Shown here in pieces: positions 48,522-59,430 of a stretch of DNA of 64,000 nucleotides (position 1 is its first letter; every line of letters starts with the position of its first letter). The translations under genes and the position numbers were made by a program. The stretch is taken from positions 2,542,001 to 2,606,000 of the forward strand of contig NZ_AP018150.1 of the NCBI RefSeq assembly GCF_003966915.1. The letters run 5' to 3'. This stretch comes from Mycoavidus cysteinexigens (GTDB lineage Bacteria > Pseudomonadota > Gammaproteobacteria > Burkholderiales > Burkholderiaceae). The notes under the pieces are model-generated. The model was not told where the DNA came from and searched no databases. It worked only from the letters and a program-made list of their open reading frames with translations.

Positions 48522-49766
48522 TCAGAACTCAGCCTGTGAGCGCACCTGCACCTGAGCCAGTTCGACCTCCGCGCTGCCCTGCGCCAAATGCACCACAATC
48601 CGTGAGGTTGCAGCTAACGCAGCAGGTGAGCGTAACGCTTGCTGATTGACGGGATCCAATACCGCAGCATAACCACGCTCCAGCGTGCGCTGCGGGCTTA
48701 ACAGATCAATTTTTGCCGCCGCTTCACGCACCATTGCGGAGCGTCGTTCATAGCGCTGAGCAAATACTGTAGCTAGACGCGTGGCGTGTTGCTGTAACTG
48801 AATTTTCTGCCGCCTTAAGCGCTCGGTGGGACTTAATAAACCACGCGCTAACCCATCTAGCTGCTGCGCATGACGCTCCATTAAACGCGTACACGCTCGT
48901 CTAAGTTGTTGCTGAGAGTGCTCAAGCGCGCGCACCAACATTTCATAAGCCGGGCTCACGAGCTCAGCAGCCCCAGTCGGAGTAGGTGCGCGTAAATCCG
49001 CCACAAAATCGACCATGGTGAAATCCGTTTCATGCCCCACCCCGCTGACCACCGGCAAGCGGCTAGCCGCTATCGCACGCGCTAATTTTTCCTCATTAAA
49101 GGCCCACAAATCTTCTAGCGACCCGCCACCGCGGCAAATTATCAAAAGTTCAACCTCAGCGCGCCGATTCGCACATTCGACCATTTCCGCCAGCTTGCCC
49201 GCCGCCTCGACACCCTGCACCGGTGCTGGATACACAATCACTGAAAGATGCGGCGCACGCCGCCTGAGTGTAGTCAAAACATCTTGTAACGCCGCCGCTT
49301 GCAATGACGTCACAATCCCGACGACACGCGGATAAGCCGGCAACACACGCTTTCTTTCCGGCGCAAATAGCCCTTCGCTTTCGAGTTTTTGCTTAAGCCG
49401 CAAAAAGGCCTCATAAAGCTGCCCTTGTCCAGTACGGCGAATATATTCAAGCTTTAATTGAACTTCACCCCTTGGTTCATAGATTGTGACCAATGCGCGC
49501 ACTTCAATTCGATCGCCATTCGCTGGCACAAACTGCATGGCCTGCGCACGCGTGCGAAACATCACGCAACGCATCTGGGCCGCGCTATCTTTCAAAGAAA
49601 AATACCAATGGCCGCTTGCTGCGCAGGTAAAGTTCGACACTTCACCGGCGACCCAGATGAGCGGAAAAGTCCGCTCAAGGGTTGTGCTAATCGCATAATT
49701 TAAAGATGAAACTGAAACAACGGCTTCGCCGTTACTCGCTATGGGCCAACTGGTTTTTATTTCCAT
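48522..49766 (-). CDS. xseA: Exodeoxyribonuclease VII large subunit
   Basis: The 414-residue nuclease subunit degrades single-stranded DNA with XseB. The N-terminal OB fold has WVAGEVSNFTCAASGHWYFS near residue 38 and AQMRCVMFRTRA; the catalytic core has GIVTSLQAAALQDVLTTLRR and ICRGGGSLEDLWAFNEEKLA, with SGVGHETDFTMVDFVAD. The coiled C-terminal part is somewhat shorter than in E. coli (about 455). xseB is not in the window. Confidence 0.95.
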   Translation of the reverse strand: MEIKTSWPIASNGEAVVSVSSLNYAISTTLERTFPLIWVAGEVSNFTCAASGHWYFSLKDSAAQMRCVMFRTRAQAMQFVPANGDRIEVRALVTIYEPRGEVQLKLEYIRRTGQGQLYEAFLRLKQKLESEGLFAPERKRVLPAYPRVVGIVTSLQAAALQDVLTTLRRRAPHLSVIVYPAPVQGVEAAGKLAEMVECANRRAEVELLIICRGGGSLEDLWAFNEEKLARAIAASRLPVVSGVGHETDFTMVDFVADLRAPTPTGAAELVSPAYEMLVRALEHSQQQLRRACTRLMERHAQQLDGLARGLLSPTERLRRQKIQLQQHATRLATVFAQRYERRSAMVREAAAKIDLLSPQRTLERGYAAVLDPVNQQALRSPAALAATSRIVVHLAQGSAEVELAQVQVRSQAEF

Positions 49767-50030
49767 TTACCTTACATTCGCTTAAAACTATTTTGTTGCA
49801 AATTTTATCTAATTGTACGTAAAAAGTGCTCTTTTAAGACATAATCAAGAGCTCAGACAGTTTAGTCAGGCAAACTCTCAAAGAGGCGGCAACGTTGCGT
49901 CATAGCTAGCTGCAAGCCACAGAGCCACCCTATTGCCGCCAACAAATATTGCATAGAATACGCCTTCTGCCTAAATGACTTAGGCACTATCTTAATCCGC
50001 CCAAGGCAATTAAAGTACTTCAGTCTCAAT

Positions 50031-51053
50031 ATGCTCAAACACTGGAAGTTGCATCTCGAACATTTTTTATGGCGTGAATGGCAACGTCGGGGCATATTTG
50101 CGTGGGGCCTGCTACCGTTGTCTCTTGTGTTCGGCATAGTCACTGCATTGCGCTATGCTAGTTTTGCTTTCGGCTTGCGCCGCGTTGAGTCTCTTGCAGT
50201 GCCCGTTATTATTGTTGGCAATGTCACCGTCGGCGGTACGGGCAAAACACCGACTGTAATCGCTTTGATCGAAGGATTGCGCCAGGCGGGATTTCATCCT
50301 GGCGTGATTGCACGAGGCTATGGCGTGCAGATCAAAGCGCCTTGCGCCGTCACCGCGCAATCCGTCGCCACGGCAGTGGGCGATGAGCCCCTTTTAATTG
50401 CCCAGCGCACCGGCGCACCCGTTTGGGTTTGCCCCGATAGAGTAGCCGCCGCGCGCGCGCTCTGCGCGCAGCACCCAGATGTAGATCTCATTATCAGTGA
50501 TGACGGCTTACAACACTATCGGCTAGCGCGCACAGTCGAATTGGTAGTTTTTGATCATCGGCTCGGCGGGAATGGTTTCCTCCTGCCCGCAGGTCCATTG
50601 CGCGAACCCCTCTTGCGCCGGCGCGACGCAACTTTGATTAACTGCCCTTCCTCTTATACGCTGCCGAATTCGCCAAATACTTTTGCCTTAAAGCTAACCG
50701 CAAACACCGCTTGGCATTTAGAGCATCCTGCTGTGCGCCGTCCATTAAGTCAATTTATTGGCAAGCGCATCCTGGCGGCTGCGGGCATCGGCGCGCCTGA
50801 ACGCTTCTTTTCAACTTTACGCGCACAAGGTCTAGCTTTAACCGCTACCCGCGCGCTCCCCGATCATTTCGCTTACGAGACTAATCCGTTTGTCGATGTC
50901 TCCGCTGAAATCATTCTAATTACCGAAAAGGATGCAGTAAAATGTCAGGATTGGCGCGACCCTCGACTCTGGGTTGTCCCCGCTGAGACGACACTTGATG
51001 CGCGCCTACTGACCCTTATTACAGAGAAAGTCCGTGGACACTCGCTTACTTGA
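50031..51053 (+). CDS. lpxK: Tetraacyldisaccharide 4'-kinase
   Basis: The 340-residue inner-membrane kinase phosphorylates the lipid A precursor at the 4' position. The P-loop [12 protein letters not shown] is at residues 63-74; an N-terminal helix (about 24-40) anchors it. [16 protein letters not shown] near 155 and [10 protein letters not shown] near 185 are family motifs. It overlaps ycaR by 20 bases and begins a lpxK-ycaR-kdsB-adk series. Confidence 0.95.
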   Translation: MLKHWKLHLEHFLWREWQRRGIFAWGLLPLSLVFGIVTALRYASFAFGLRRVESLAVPVIIVGNVTVGGTGKTPTVIALIEGLRQAGFHPGVIARGYGVQIKAPCAVTAQSVATAVGDEPLLIAQRTGAPVWVCPDRVAAARALCAQHPDVDLIISDDGLQHYRLARTVELVVFDHRLGGNGFLLPAGPLREPLLRRRDATLINCPSSYTLPNSPNTFALKLTANTAWHLEHPAVRRPLSQFIGKRILAAAGIGAPERFFSTLRAQGLALTATRALPDHFAYETNPFVDVSAEIILITEKDAVKCQDWRDPRLWVVPAETTLDARLLTLITEKVRGHSLT

Positions 51054-51237
51054 AATTTTGGTGTGCCCTTTGTGCAAAAGCGCATTGACTCATGATCGCA
51101 CGACAGATGAATTGATTTGCCAGGTGGATAAGCTCGCTTATCCAATTCAAGATGGTATTCCCGTGCTGCTGGTTGACCAAGCGCGCCAAACCGTCGCCGG
51201 CAAATTGCTCGAGCCGGTTGACAGCAAACCCCAGTAA
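51034..51237 (+). CDS. Trm112 family protein (YcaR)
   Basis: The 67-residue protein starts at a GTG inside lpxK, giving [18 protein letters not shown], with C11 and C14 of the zinc ribbon and the [20 protein letters not shown] segment of the family. Bacterial Trm112 proteins are small zinc-ribbon partners; the molecular role of YcaR is not known. The overlap with lpxK suggests coupled translation. Confidence 0.93.
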   Translation: MDTRLLEILVCPLCKSALTHDRTTDELICQVDKLAYPIQDGIPVLLVDQARQTVAGKLLEPVDSKPQ

Positions 51238-51254
51238 TCAACAGACTCTTGCAA

Positions 51255-52100
51255 ATGTGTGATCTTGCTGCCTCTAGCGCGCTTAACGCGCTTGCTCCGC
51301 CGCCTTTTATCGCCGTGATCCCAGCCCGCCTGGCTTCATCTCGCTTGCCCGGCAAAGCATTGTTGGAGATTGATGGACAACCTATGGTTGTGCATGTTGC
51401 ACAGCGCGCACGCGCAGCCGGCGCGCAACAAGTGATCATTGCCACGGATGCGCAAGCCATTATGGAAGTTGCGCACCAATACGGCTTTTTAGCCGTACTC
51501 ACGCGCCCAACCCATCTATCTGGCACGGATCGGCTGGCTGAAGTGGTTGAGCAGTTTGGTTGGAGCGACGATACCATCGTGGTCAATGCGCAAGGCGATG
51601 AGCCGTTATTAGAGCCTAAATTGATCCAAAGCGTCGCGGCCCATTTAGCCCATCAGAAAGCGTGTGCAATTGCCACCGCAGCCCACCCGATCACGGCAGC
51701 CGCCGAGATCTTTGACCCGAATGTGGTGAAAACGGTACTCGATAAAAATGGCCACGCGCTGTATTTTTCGCGCGCGCCAATTCCATGGGCGCGGGATACA
51801 TACCAGCCTGACTGGTCTAATCTGCCAGCGATGTCCGCCCCACCCTGCACCGTATATCGACATATCGGTTTATATGCATACCGCGCCGCTTTTTTGCGCC
51901 GCTTTCCAGATTTAGCCGCTGCGCCGCTTGAGAAAGCCGAGGCTCTTGAGCAGTTACGCGCACTCTGGCACGGTGAACGTATCGCAGTGCTGATCACCCA
52001 CCACACCCCCGTCGCGGGCGTCGATGTGCCGGCTGATCTGGCACGCGTACGCCAGCACTTTGCAGCGATTGCACAAGGCAAGCACCAAGAAAAAACGTAA
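51255..52100 (+). CDS. kdsB: 3-deoxy-manno-octulosonate cytidylyltransferase
   Basis: The 281-residue enzyme activates Kdo as CMP-Kdo for lipid A inner-core synthesis. [18 protein letters not shown] is near residue 24, [13 protein letters not shown] near 105 and the CMP-binding region [12 protein letters not shown] near 200. I use the first ATG (MCDLAAS), two codons after an in-frame TTG. It is about 20 residues longer at the N-terminus than E. coli KdsB, so a later start is possible. Confidence 0.95.
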   Translation: MCDLAASSALNALAPPPFIAVIPARLASSRLPGKALLEIDGQPMVVHVAQRARAAGAQQVIIATDAQAIMEVAHQYGFLAVLTRPTHLSGTDRLAEVVEQFGWSDDTIVVNAQGDEPLLEPKLIQSVAAHLAHQKACAIATAAHPITAAAEIFDPNVVKTVLDKNGHALYFSRAPIPWARDTYQPDWSNLPAMSAPPCTVYRHIGLYAYRAAFLRRFPDLAAAPLEKAEALEQLRALWHGERIAVLITHHTPVAGVDVPADLARVRQHFAAIAQGKHQEKT

Positions 52101-52179
52101 ACCAAGCAACCATGGCATAATCGATCATATTTAAAATGTTGCTTAGCGCAATAAATCACCCTATTCGGAGAATCACATC

Positions 52180-52857
52180 ATGCGTTTGATCCTGCTCGGC
52201 CCCCCTGGCGCAGGCAAGGGTACCCAGGCAAACTTTATCCGAGAAAAATTTGGCATCCCGCAAATTTCGACCGGCGATATGCTACGTTCCGCGATCAATA
52301 CGGGGGCGCCACTCGGCCTCAAGGCGCGCACCTTCATGGACGCTGGCGAGCTGGTGCCAGATGAATTAATCATTAGCTTGGTCAAAGAGCGCTTACAACA
52401 ACCTGACTGTGCCAATGGCTATCTGTTTGACGGCTTCCCACGCACCTTGCCCCAAGCGGATGCGCTGCGGCAGGCTGGCGTTGCGCTTGACTATGTGATA
52501 GAAATTGATGTGCCATTTGATGAAGTTATTTTGCGCATCAGCGGCCGGCGTGTACATCCTGCCTCAGGCCGGAGCTACCATATCAAATTTCACCCGCCCA
52601 AAGTCGAAGACCGCGACGATATTACTGGCGAGGCGCTGATTCAGCGCCAAGATGACGCAGAAGAAACCGTACGCAAACGACTTGCTGTCTATCTAGAGCA
52701 AACCAAGCCGCTAGTTGATTACTACGCGAATTGGGCAAAGCAAGGCAGCGTAGACGGTAAGCGCGATCACACCACCACGCCCGCCCAATATCGGCGCATT
52801 AGCGGACAGGGGAGTGTCGACGAAATCCGCCAGCGTATCTTTGATGCTCTGCAATAA
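52180..52857 (+). CDS. adk: Adenylate kinase
   Basis: The 225-residue enzyme interconverts ATP, ADP and AMP. P-loop [10 protein letters not shown] (7-16), [32 protein letters not shown] and the long-form LID ([20 protein letters not shown]) are present. The LID lacks the zinc cysteines, as is usual in proteobacteria. A GGAG lies nine bases before the ATG. Closes the lpxK-kdsB run. Confidence 0.97.
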   Translation: MRLILLGPPGAGKGTQANFIREKFGIPQISTGDMLRSAINTGAPLGLKARTFMDAGELVPDELIISLVKERLQQPDCANGYLFDGFPRTLPQADALRQAGVALDYVIEIDVPFDEVILRISGRRVHPASGRSYHIKFHPPKVEDRDDITGEALIQRQDDAEETVRKRLAVYLEQTKPLVDYYANWAKQGSVDGKRDHTTTPAQYRRISGQGSVDEIRQRIFDALQ

Positions 52858-52892
52858 GCACGGGAGCCACCACTCCCGCACAGACGCGGCAT

Positions 52893-54446
52893 CTAGCACC
52901 GCGTCTGGCGCTTAAACCAAGCATATTTGAACCCTAACAACCACAATGTCGCAAAATAGACTACGGCCACAAGCAGCAAGCTAGCGGCGAGCAGCAGCAT
53001 CCTTATGATGGGCGATGTACCAAGCTCAAGCCAGTCGAAATGCTGACGGAACCCCCACAGCACAATCGCTAATACGGAGCAAGCCAAAGTAAGTTGCACA
53101 AAAAAGCGTCCCCAACCTGGCGCCGGCTGATAGATACCTTTTTTATATAAACCAACAAAAAGTAAAAGCGCATTAATGCAAGCGCCAACTCCAATCGACA
53201 GGGAGAGCCCCGTGTGGGCAAAAAACGGCACAAAGATATAATTACACAGTTGCGTTATAGCTAATACAACCAAGGCAATTTTTACCGGTGTTTTGATGTC
53301 CTGCTTTGCATAAAAACCTGGGGCGAGAATTTTAACTAAAATTAGCCCGACCAAACCAACCCCATAGGCGCTTAACGCACGGCTCACCATCGCCACATCA
53401 AGCGCACTAAAACGGCCGTAATGATATAAGGTTGCAATCAAAGGCTCAGCATAAATCAAAAGTGCGATGGCGCTGGGCGCTGCGAGCAAAAATGTCAGCC
53501 TTAAGCCCCAATCAAGCAGTCCCGAATATTCAGCCGCATTCGCCTCAGCATGGGCTTGCGCCAAACTTGGCAGCAAAATAGTACCAAGCGCAACGCCTAA
53601 CAACGCGCTCGGGAATTCCATTAAACGATCCGCGTACGACAACCACGATACGCTGCCGGCCGTGAGTCTTGATGCAATATTCGTATTAATAATCAGGCTG
53701 AGTTGCGCCACCGATACCGCGAAAGTAGCCGGCACCATCTTTGCCAAAACTCTTTTAACTCCAGGATGGGTAAACGCCTTAAACGGACGAGCGCTAATTT
53801 TGGGCAACATACCGAGCTTTGCCAATGCTGGCAATTGCACTGCAAGCTGCAACACCCCGCCGGCGATTACGGCAAAAGCCAGCGCATAAATCGGGGTGTC
53901 TAAATAAGGTGCAACCCACAATGAGGCAACGATAAAGCTCAAATTAAGCAAAACCGGGGCTGCCGCGGGCAGCGCAAAATGGCGATAGGTATTCAACACA
54001 CCTGAAGCCAACGAGGCCAGCGAAACCAAGGCAATATAAGGGAACATAACGCGTGTCATAAACACCGCGGAGGAAAAGGCTTGAGCATCCGCTTGCAACC
54101 CCGTGGCAACCCCCCAAATCACCCATGAAGCCCCGCTCACCCCCGCGATCGACAACAACACAAGGATCCATGCCAGCACTGTAGCGCTTGCATCGACTAG
54201 CGCTTTGGTCGACACTTGGCCATGTTGGTTTTTGAATTCGCCTAAGATCGGCACAAAGGCTTGCGAGAATGCCCCTTCGGCCCATAAACGGCGCAGTAAG
54301 TTCGGAATTCTGAAAGCGATATTAAAAGCGTCGGTATATAGACTCGTCCCAAATGCGCGGGCGAACAGCATCTCGCGGACTAAGCCCGTGATCCTCGATA
54401 GCAGAGTAAATCCGCTCACCGTGAAAAGCGTTTTAAGTAGATTCAT
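52893..54446 (-). CDS. murJ: Lipid II flippase MurJ
   Basis: The 517-residue polytopic protein (about 14 helices) moves lipid II across the inner membrane for peptidoglycan synthesis. The start MNLLKTLFTVSGFTLLSRIT is followed by GLVREMLFARAFG, and FRIPNLLRRLWAEGAFSQAF and SWLSYADRLMEFPSALLG are MurJ signatures containing key charged residues. Divergent from rpsT, as in Burkholderia. Confidence 0.96.
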   Translation of the reverse strand: MNLLKTLFTVSGFTLLSRITGLVREMLFARAFGTSLYTDAFNIAFRIPNLLRRLWAEGAFSQAFVPILGEFKNQHGQVSTKALVDASATVLAWILVLLSIAGVSGASWVIWGVATGLQADAQAFSSAVFMTRVMFPYIALVSLASLASGVLNTYRHFALPAAAPVLLNLSFIVASLWVAPYLDTPIYALAFAVIAGGVLQLAVQLPALAKLGMLPKISARPFKAFTHPGVKRVLAKMVPATFAVSVAQLSLIINTNIASRLTAGSVSWLSYADRLMEFPSALLGVALGTILLPSLAQAHAEANAAEYSGLLDWGLRLTFLLAAPSAIALLIYAEPLIATLYHYGRFSALDVAMVSRALSAYGVGLVGLILVKILAPGFYAKQDIKTPVKIALVVLAITQLCNYIFVPFFAHTGLSLSIGVGACINALLLFVGLYKKGIYQPAPGWGRFFVQLTLACSVLAIVLWGFRQHFDWLELGTSPIIRMLLLAASLLLVAVVYFATLWLLGFKYAWFKRQTRC

Positions 54447-54489
54447 GCGACCACATTATACGTAGCCTAACGCGCCGATTTCGGCAAAT

Positions 54490-54519
54490 TTGCTACTTTT
54501 AGGCGAGCCCTGTTATAAT
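54490..54519 (+). promoter_or_regulatory. Candidate rpsT promoter
   Basis: TTGCTA (54490-54495), an 18-base spacer and a perfect extended -10, TGTTATAAT (54511-54519), lie about 90 bases before rpsT. The perfect -10 is typical of strong ribosomal protein promoters. Confidence 0.6.
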
Positions 54520-54607
54520 TCCGAGTTGTAAGAATTTCCGTCATTTTCCGATTCCATTTGTTTGCGTCGGAAATCATGACCGTTGAACAGACAAAAAAGG
54601 AATCGTC

Positions 54608-54892
54608 ATGGCTAACTCTGCACAAGCTCGCAAGCGTGCTCGCCAAGCCGCTAAGGCTAATGCGCATAATTCAGCGCTGCGCTCAAAACTGCGCACAGCG
54701 ATTAAAGCTGTCCGTAAGGCGATTGCCGCCGGCGACGCGACGCAAGCGAATGAAGTATTTAAGCAGTCCGCAAAAACTCTCGATATTATTGCTGACAAAA
54801 AACTCGTGCATAAAAACAAAGCAGCTCGTCACAAAAGCCGCCTTGCTGCCGCAGTGAAAAGTTTATCCGCACCAGCGGTTGCTGCTGAATAA
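54608..54892 (+). CDS. rpsT: 30S ribosomal protein S20
   Basis: The 94-residue basic protein starts [20 protein letters not shown] and contains [14 protein letters not shown] and [13 protein letters not shown], the S20 pattern. S20 stabilises the 16S rRNA 5' and 3' minor domains. AAGGA precedes the ATG. The C-terminal few residues (APAVAAE) extend slightly past the E. coli protein. Monocistronic, followed by a small hairpin. Confidence 0.97.
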   Translation: MANSAQARKRARQAAKANAHNSALRSKLRTAIKAVRKAIAAGDATQANEVFKQSAKTLDIIADKKLVHKNKAARHKSRLAAAVKSLSAPAVAAE

Positions 54893-54910
54893 CGAGAAAA
54901 TAAATAGAGC

Positions 54911-54930
54911 CGCTCTAAAAAATTAGAGCG
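54911..54930. terminator. Small hairpin between rpsT and DUF3579 gene
   Basis: CGCTCTAA and TTAGAGCG form an eight-base stem with a four-base loop. On the minus strand, T-rich sequence (CTATTTATTTT) follows it, so it is a better terminator for the convergent DUF3579 gene than for rpsT. Confidence 0.55.
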
Positions 54931-54947
54931 CGCTGCAACAACTCCAT

Positions 54948-55337
54948 TTATTTAGTGATTAGGTGAGAATCGCAACTCTCGCCTGATTCTGCATGGCGTT
55001 CGCGCTTTTCTGAGGTTGTAGGTTGCACAGGAAAATTGGGTAAAGAACAGGCTTGTGTCACAATAAGCTGATTATCCTTCGCAAAGCTCATGACGAAGTC
55101 GAACGCCGCCGGTTCAAGCGTGCGTAGCCGTTCATCCACAGCTACACATTTTAAATCGCCAACCATGACCGGCCGCACATAGAAAGAATATTTAAGCCGC
55201 GCGTTCGGCCCGCTTGCGCCAGGCCCAAATGACGACATCACGCCGCATAGCCGTTCCGGCCAATCGCTTGGCCGAAACCTCTGCCCATCTTCAGTTACGC
55301 CCTGGATAAAATATTCGCTCGGTAAAGCTTTGGTCAT
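54948..55337 (-). CDS. DUF3579 family protein
   Basis: The 129-residue protein reads SEYFIQGVTEDGQRFRPSDW, ERLCGVMSSFG, FYVRPVMVGDLKCVAVDERL and FDFVMSFAKDNQL, the DUF3579 pattern found next to argF in betaproteobacteria. Function unknown. The only in-frame ATG is used. The last 25 residues are charged and poorly conserved. Divergent from argF, convergent with rpsT. Confidence 0.85.
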   Translation of the reverse strand: MTKALPSEYFIQGVTEDGQRFRPSDWPERLCGVMSSFGPGASGPNARLKYSFYVRPVMVGDLKCVAVDERLRTLEPAAFDFVMSFAKDNQLIVTQACSLPNFPVQPTTSEKRERHAESGESCDSHLITK

Positions 55338-55527
55338 GGAAAGAACTGGCAAATTTCAGTGTAAAGCATTTGCAATTATAGCGTAGAAGCAAGCCGCGCC
55401 GCTGCCAGTCTTAAACCACGAAGACTCGTCAAACACCCGCGAATCCTTTATGCTTTAGTGTGCTTCTCAAAAAGGCGGCTCCGTCGCTACTGCGCTAGCG
55501 CGGTAAGCAGGCTGCTACATATGCTCT

Positions 55528-56457
55528 ATGAACTCAAAAAAAATTCGTCATTACCTGCAATTTAAAGATTTTTCACGCGATGAATACATTTACGTGCTTG
55601 AACGCGCGCGCTATTTGAAACAAAAATTCAAAAGCTATGAAACCTACCATCCGCTGCATGATTGCACGCTGGCGATGATTTTTGAAAAAAATTCGACGCG
55701 CACCCGACTTTCGTTTGAAGCAGGTATTCATCAGCTAGGCGGCCATGCAGTTTTCATGAGCACCAAAGACACCCAGCTAGGTCGCGGCGAACCGATTGAA
55801 GATGCCGCTCAGGTTATTTCGCGGATGGTTGATATCATCATGATCCGCACGTTTGGCCAGGATGTGTTGCAACGTTTTGCTGATCACTCGCGGGTACCCG
55901 TGATTAATGGGCTGACCAACGAATACCACCCGTGCCAGGTTTTAGCGGACATTTTTACTTATTATGAACGGCGCGCACCCATTTCTGGCAAAACCGTGGC
56001 CTGGATTGGCGATGCAAATAATATGGCTTACACTTGGGCTGAGGCGGCTCAAATTCTTGGTTTTAAACTTCATATTTCTACCCCACCAGGTTACCAACTT
56101 GAACGCGCACGCTTGAGCGCTGAAACGCTGGATTGGGTTGAAGAATATGATGACCCATTGGCGGCCTGCGCAGGAGCGGATCTGGTGACTACGGACGTTT
56201 GGACCAGCATGGGTTTTGAGGAAGAAAACGAAGCCCGTCAACGCGCTTTCGCCAACTGGTGCGTTAATGCTGAAATGATGGCGCAGGCTCATCCAGATGC
56301 ACTCTTTATGCATTGCCTACCCGCGCATCGCGGTGAGGAAGTAACCGCTGAAGTGATTGATGGCCCGCAAAGCGTGATTTGGGAAGAAGCGGAAAATCGC
56401 CTGCATGTGCAAAAAGCTTTAATGGAATTTCTCTTACTCGGCCGCATTGGCCATTAA
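55528..56457 (+). CDS. argF: Ornithine carbamoyltransferase
   Basis: The 309-residue enzyme forms citrulline from ornithine and carbamoyl phosphate. The carbamoyl-phosphate loop FEKNSTRTRLSFE is near residue 52, and MHCLPAHRGEEV near 260 holds the catalytic Cys. HPCQVLADIFTYYE and VAWIGDANNMAYTWAE are also conserved. Full length, anabolic type. It is followed 18 bases later by argG, the next step of the pathway. Confidence 0.96.
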   Translation: MNSKKIRHYLQFKDFSRDEYIYVLERARYLKQKFKSYETYHPLHDCTLAMIFEKNSTRTRLSFEAGIHQLGGHAVFMSTKDTQLGRGEPIEDAAQVISRMVDIIMIRTFGQDVLQRFADHSRVPVINGLTNEYHPCQVLADIFTYYERRAPISGKTVAWIGDANNMAYTWAEAAQILGFKLHISTPPGYQLERARLSAETLDWVEEYDDPLAACAGADLVTTDVWTSMGFEEENEARQRAFANWCVNAEMMAQAHPDALFMHCLPAHRGEEVTAEVIDGPQSVIWEEAENRLHVQKALMEFLLLGRIGH

Positions 56458-56475
56458 TCTATTTCTAGATAAACC

Positions 56476-57705
56476 ATGAGCACTAATCCGAAAGTTGTAC
56501 TCGCCTATTCAGGCGGCCTTGATACTTCCGTCATCCTTAAATGGTTGCAAGACAACTATCAGGCTGAAGTCATTACCTTCACCGCCGACATTGGCCAAGG
56601 CGAAGAACTGGAGCCTGCGCGTCAAAAAGCCATCCAGCTTGGAATTAAGCCCGAAAATATTTTTATCGACGATCTACGAGAGGAATTCGTCCGCGATTTT
56701 GTGTTTCCGATGTTTCGCTGCAATACCCTGTACGAAGGCGAGTATCTATTAGGCACTTCGATCGCGCGCCCCCTCATCGCCAAACGACAAATTGAAATCG
56801 CGCGCCAAACCGCAGCGCAATCCGTCGCCCACGGCGCTACCGGCAAAGGTAATGACCAGGTGCGTTTTGAGCTAGGCTATTATGCGCTTGAACCCAATAT
56901 TAAAGTGATTGCGCCTTGGCGCGAATGGGATCTGCTCTCGCGTGAAAAACTTCTCGCCTATGCGGAGCAAGCCGGCATTCCAATTGAAATGAAGCACAAG
57001 CAAGGCGGCGCACCCTATTCAATGGACGCCAATTTGCTGCACATTTCTTACGAAGGCCGTCACCTTGAAGACCCTAAAGCGCAAGCCGAAGCTGAAATGT
57101 GGCGTTGGACCGTAGCGCCGGAGCAGGCCCCTGAGCAACCTTGCTACTTAGAGCTTGAATATGAGCAGGGCGACCCAATTGCGCTGAATGGCCAACGCTT
57201 AACGCCCGCCCAAATGCTTGCTGCGCTTAACCAGATCGGAGGCGAGCATGGCGTTGGCCGCTTGGATCTAGTCGAAAACCGCTATGTTGGCATGAAGTCA
57301 CGCGGCTGCTACGAAACTCCGGGCGGCACAATTTTGCTCAAAGGACATCGCGGGATTGAATCGATTACCTTAGATCGTGAAGTCGCGCATCTAAAAGATG
57401 ACCTGATGGCCCGTTACGCCACCCTCATTTACAATGGTTACTGGTGGAGTCCCGAGCGCCGCGCATTGCAAGTATTGATCGATCATACGCAGCAAAATGT
57501 GAATGGCTGGGTCCGCCTCAAGCTCTATAAAGGCAATGTCACCGTGGTGGCGCGCGATTCAAAAAACAGCCTCTTCGATCAAACGATTGCAACTTTTGAC
57601 GATGACGGCGGCGCCTATAATCAGGCCGATGCGGGTGGTTTTATCAAACTCAATGCATTACGCATGAGAATTGCGGAAAATACGCGACGGCGGCGCGCGT
57701 CATAA
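56476..57705 (+). CDS. argG: Argininosuccinate synthase
   Basis: The 409-residue enzyme joins citrulline and aspartate with ATP. The PP-motif [15 protein letters not shown] is at residues 10-24; [19 protein letters not shown] and [20 protein letters not shown] are family segments. It belongs to the shorter (about 400-residue) class rather than the 447-residue E. coli type. Tandem with argF; convergent with murB, only seven bases apart. Confidence 0.96.
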   Translation: MSTNPKVVLAYSGGLDTSVILKWLQDNYQAEVITFTADIGQGEELEPARQKAIQLGIKPENIFIDDLREEFVRDFVFPMFRCNTLYEGEYLLGTSIARPLIAKRQIEIARQTAAQSVAHGATGKGNDQVRFELGYYALEPNIKVIAPWREWDLLSREKLLAYAEQAGIPIEMKHKQGGAPYSMDANLLHISYEGRHLEDPKAQAEAEMWRWTVAPEQAPEQPCYLELEYEQGDPIALNGQRLTPAQMLAALNQIGGEHGVGRLDLVENRYVGMKSRGCYETPGGTILLKGHRGIESITLDREVAHLKDDLMARYATLIYNGYWWSPERRALQVLIDHTQQNVNGWVRLKLYKGNVTVVARDSKNSLFDQTIATFDDDGGAYNQADAGGFIKLNALRMRIAENTRRRRAS

Positions 57706-57712
57706 AACATTC

Positions 57713-58738
57713 TTATATGACAGCGGGCTCCAATTCAAGCTGTACGCCGAATCGCGCCTGTACAGCGCGTTGAATTGCGCCCGCTAGCGCAAGTATGTCT
57801 GCACCATTAGCAGCGCCCGGATTGACCAATACTAACGCATGCTGCGCATGCACCGCCGCCCGCCCCAGCTGGCCCCCTTTCCAACCACACTGCTCGATCA
57901 GCCAGCCCGCAGCGAGCTTCATGCGCCGGTCGGGTTGACGATAGGCGACTAGATTCGGTTCATGCGCCAGCAATAAATCAAAATCTTCAGCGCTGATCAC
58001 TGGATTTTTAAAAAAACTGCCTACATTGCCAATCTTCGCCGGATCAGGGAGTTTAGCGCGGCGGATCGCCACTACCGTCTGAAAAATCTCGCGCGGCGTC
58101 GGTTTAGCGCGCGGCATATCCGCTACCGAGAATTGTCGCGCAAGCTCTGCATAATCGCAGCGTGGCCGCCACACTTTGGGCAGACGAAAAGTCACGGAGG
58201 TAATCACAAAACGCCCTCGCCCCTGTTGCTTAAAAAAACTATCACGATAAGCAAAGCAGCAGTCATCCTTATCAAACACCCTGGTTTCGCCAGTTGCGAT
58301 CTCAATTGCAGTCAGACGCGCAAAATATTCGGCTACTTCTAAACCGTATGCGCCAATATTTTGGATTGGCGCTGCGCCCACTACACCTGGAATCAACGCC
58401 AGGTTTTCTAAACCCGGCCGACCCTGTTCAAGAGTCCAGGCGACAAATTCATGCCAATTTTCACCCGCGCCGGCCTCCACAAACCAAGCATGCTCATCTT
58501 CATAGGCTAAACGCCGACCTTTAATGCCAATTAACCAAACAACTCCAGCAAAGTCGCCGGTTAACACGATATTACTGCCTCCGCCCAAGACTAAACGCGG
58601 CAAGTGCGCCGTGCGTGGATCCACTAACGCTGCTCTCAGCATGGCCTCATTCTCAATGCCTTGCGCATAACGCGCACGCGCATTAAAGCCGAATGTGTTA
58701 TGCGCCTGTAAAGCGTAATCGGTCATCAATTCAGACAT
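57713..58738 (-). CDS. murB: UDP-N-acetylmuramate dehydrogenase
   Basis: The 341-residue FAD enzyme reduces UDP-GlcNAc-enolpyruvate with NADPH to give UDP-MurNAc. [20 protein letters not shown] is near residue 49, [17 protein letters not shown] near 115 (FAD loop), [12 protein letters not shown] near 155 and [10 protein letters not shown] near 238 (catalytic Ser). The length and Tyr loop match the long type I form. Convergent with argG. Confidence 0.96.
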   Translation of the reverse strand: MSELMTDYALQAHNTFGFNARARYAQGIENEAMLRAALVDPRTAHLPRLVLGGGSNIVLTGDFAGVVWLIGIKGRRLAYEDEHAWFVEAGAGENWHEFVAWTLEQGRPGLENLALIPGVVGAAPIQNIGAYGLEVAEYFARLTAIEIATGETRVFDKDDCCFAYRDSFFKQQGRGRFVITSVTFRLPKVWRPRCDYAELARQFSVADMPRAKPTPREIFQTVVAIRRAKLPDPAKIGNVGSFFKNPVISAEDFDLLLAHEPNLVAYRQPDRRMKLAAGWLIEQCGWKGGQLGRAAVHAQHALVLVNPGAANGADILALAGAIQRAVQARFGVQLELEPAVI

Positions 58739-58918
58739 GATTTTTCAAATATAGGGAAGCGCGATTTGAGCAAAATGGACGGTCTCGGTAGAATGATGCT
58801 TTATCTGGGTTTGCTTACTTGATAAGCGACCGCACATTTTGCGAACAGGTGATTATAAAAGCCTATTTACGTGCTGTGGCTAACGCTGCAGTTTATACGC
58901 ATTTTCTTGGAGAAATTC

Positions 58919-59404
58919 ATGCCAACATTCGATGTTGTAAGCGAAGCTAATTTAATTGAAGTTAAAAACGCGGTAGATCAAACTAACAAAGAAGTTTCCA
59001 CACGTTTCGATTTTAAAGGCTCGGATGCGCGGATTGAGCAAAAAGAACGCGAACTCACCGCTTACGCCGATGATGATTTTAAACTGAGTCAGCTCAAAGA
59101 TATTTTGATTTCCAAAATGGCAAAGCGCCAAGTCGATGTGCGCTTTCTAGATTACGGCAAAACCGAAAAAATTGGCGGCGACAAAATCAAACAGCTGATT
59201 ACGGTTAAAAACGGGGTCAGCGGCGAGCTGGCTAAAAAAATTGTCAAACTCGTCAAAGACAATAAGCTGAAAGCTCAAGCCAGCATCCAAGGCGATGCAG
59301 TACGCATCTCTGGTAATAAACGAGATGAATTACAAACGATCATTGCTATGTTACGCACTGAAATCAAAGATACGCCGCTTGATTTTAATAATTTCCGGGA
59401 TTAG
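58919..59404 (+). CDS. YajQ family nucleotide-binding protein
   Basis: The 161-residue protein matches Yaj[37 protein letters not shown], and [18 protein letters not shown]. It binds nucleotides or RNA; homologues bind cyclic-di-GMP in Xanthomonas. I use the ATG with GGAG about six bases upstream; the longer frame before it is not conserved. It stands between murB and plsY. Confidence 0.95.
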   Translation: MPTFDVVSEANLIEVKNAVDQTNKEVSTRFDFKGSDARIEQKERELTAYADDDFKLSQLKDILISKMAKRQVDVRFLDYGKTEKIGGDKIKQLITVKNGVSGELAKKIVKLVKDNKLKAQASIQGDAVRISGNKRDELQTIIAMLRTEIKDTPLDFNNFRD

Positions 59405-59430
59405 GCTCTGCGCTCAGGAGTTCAGCTTGG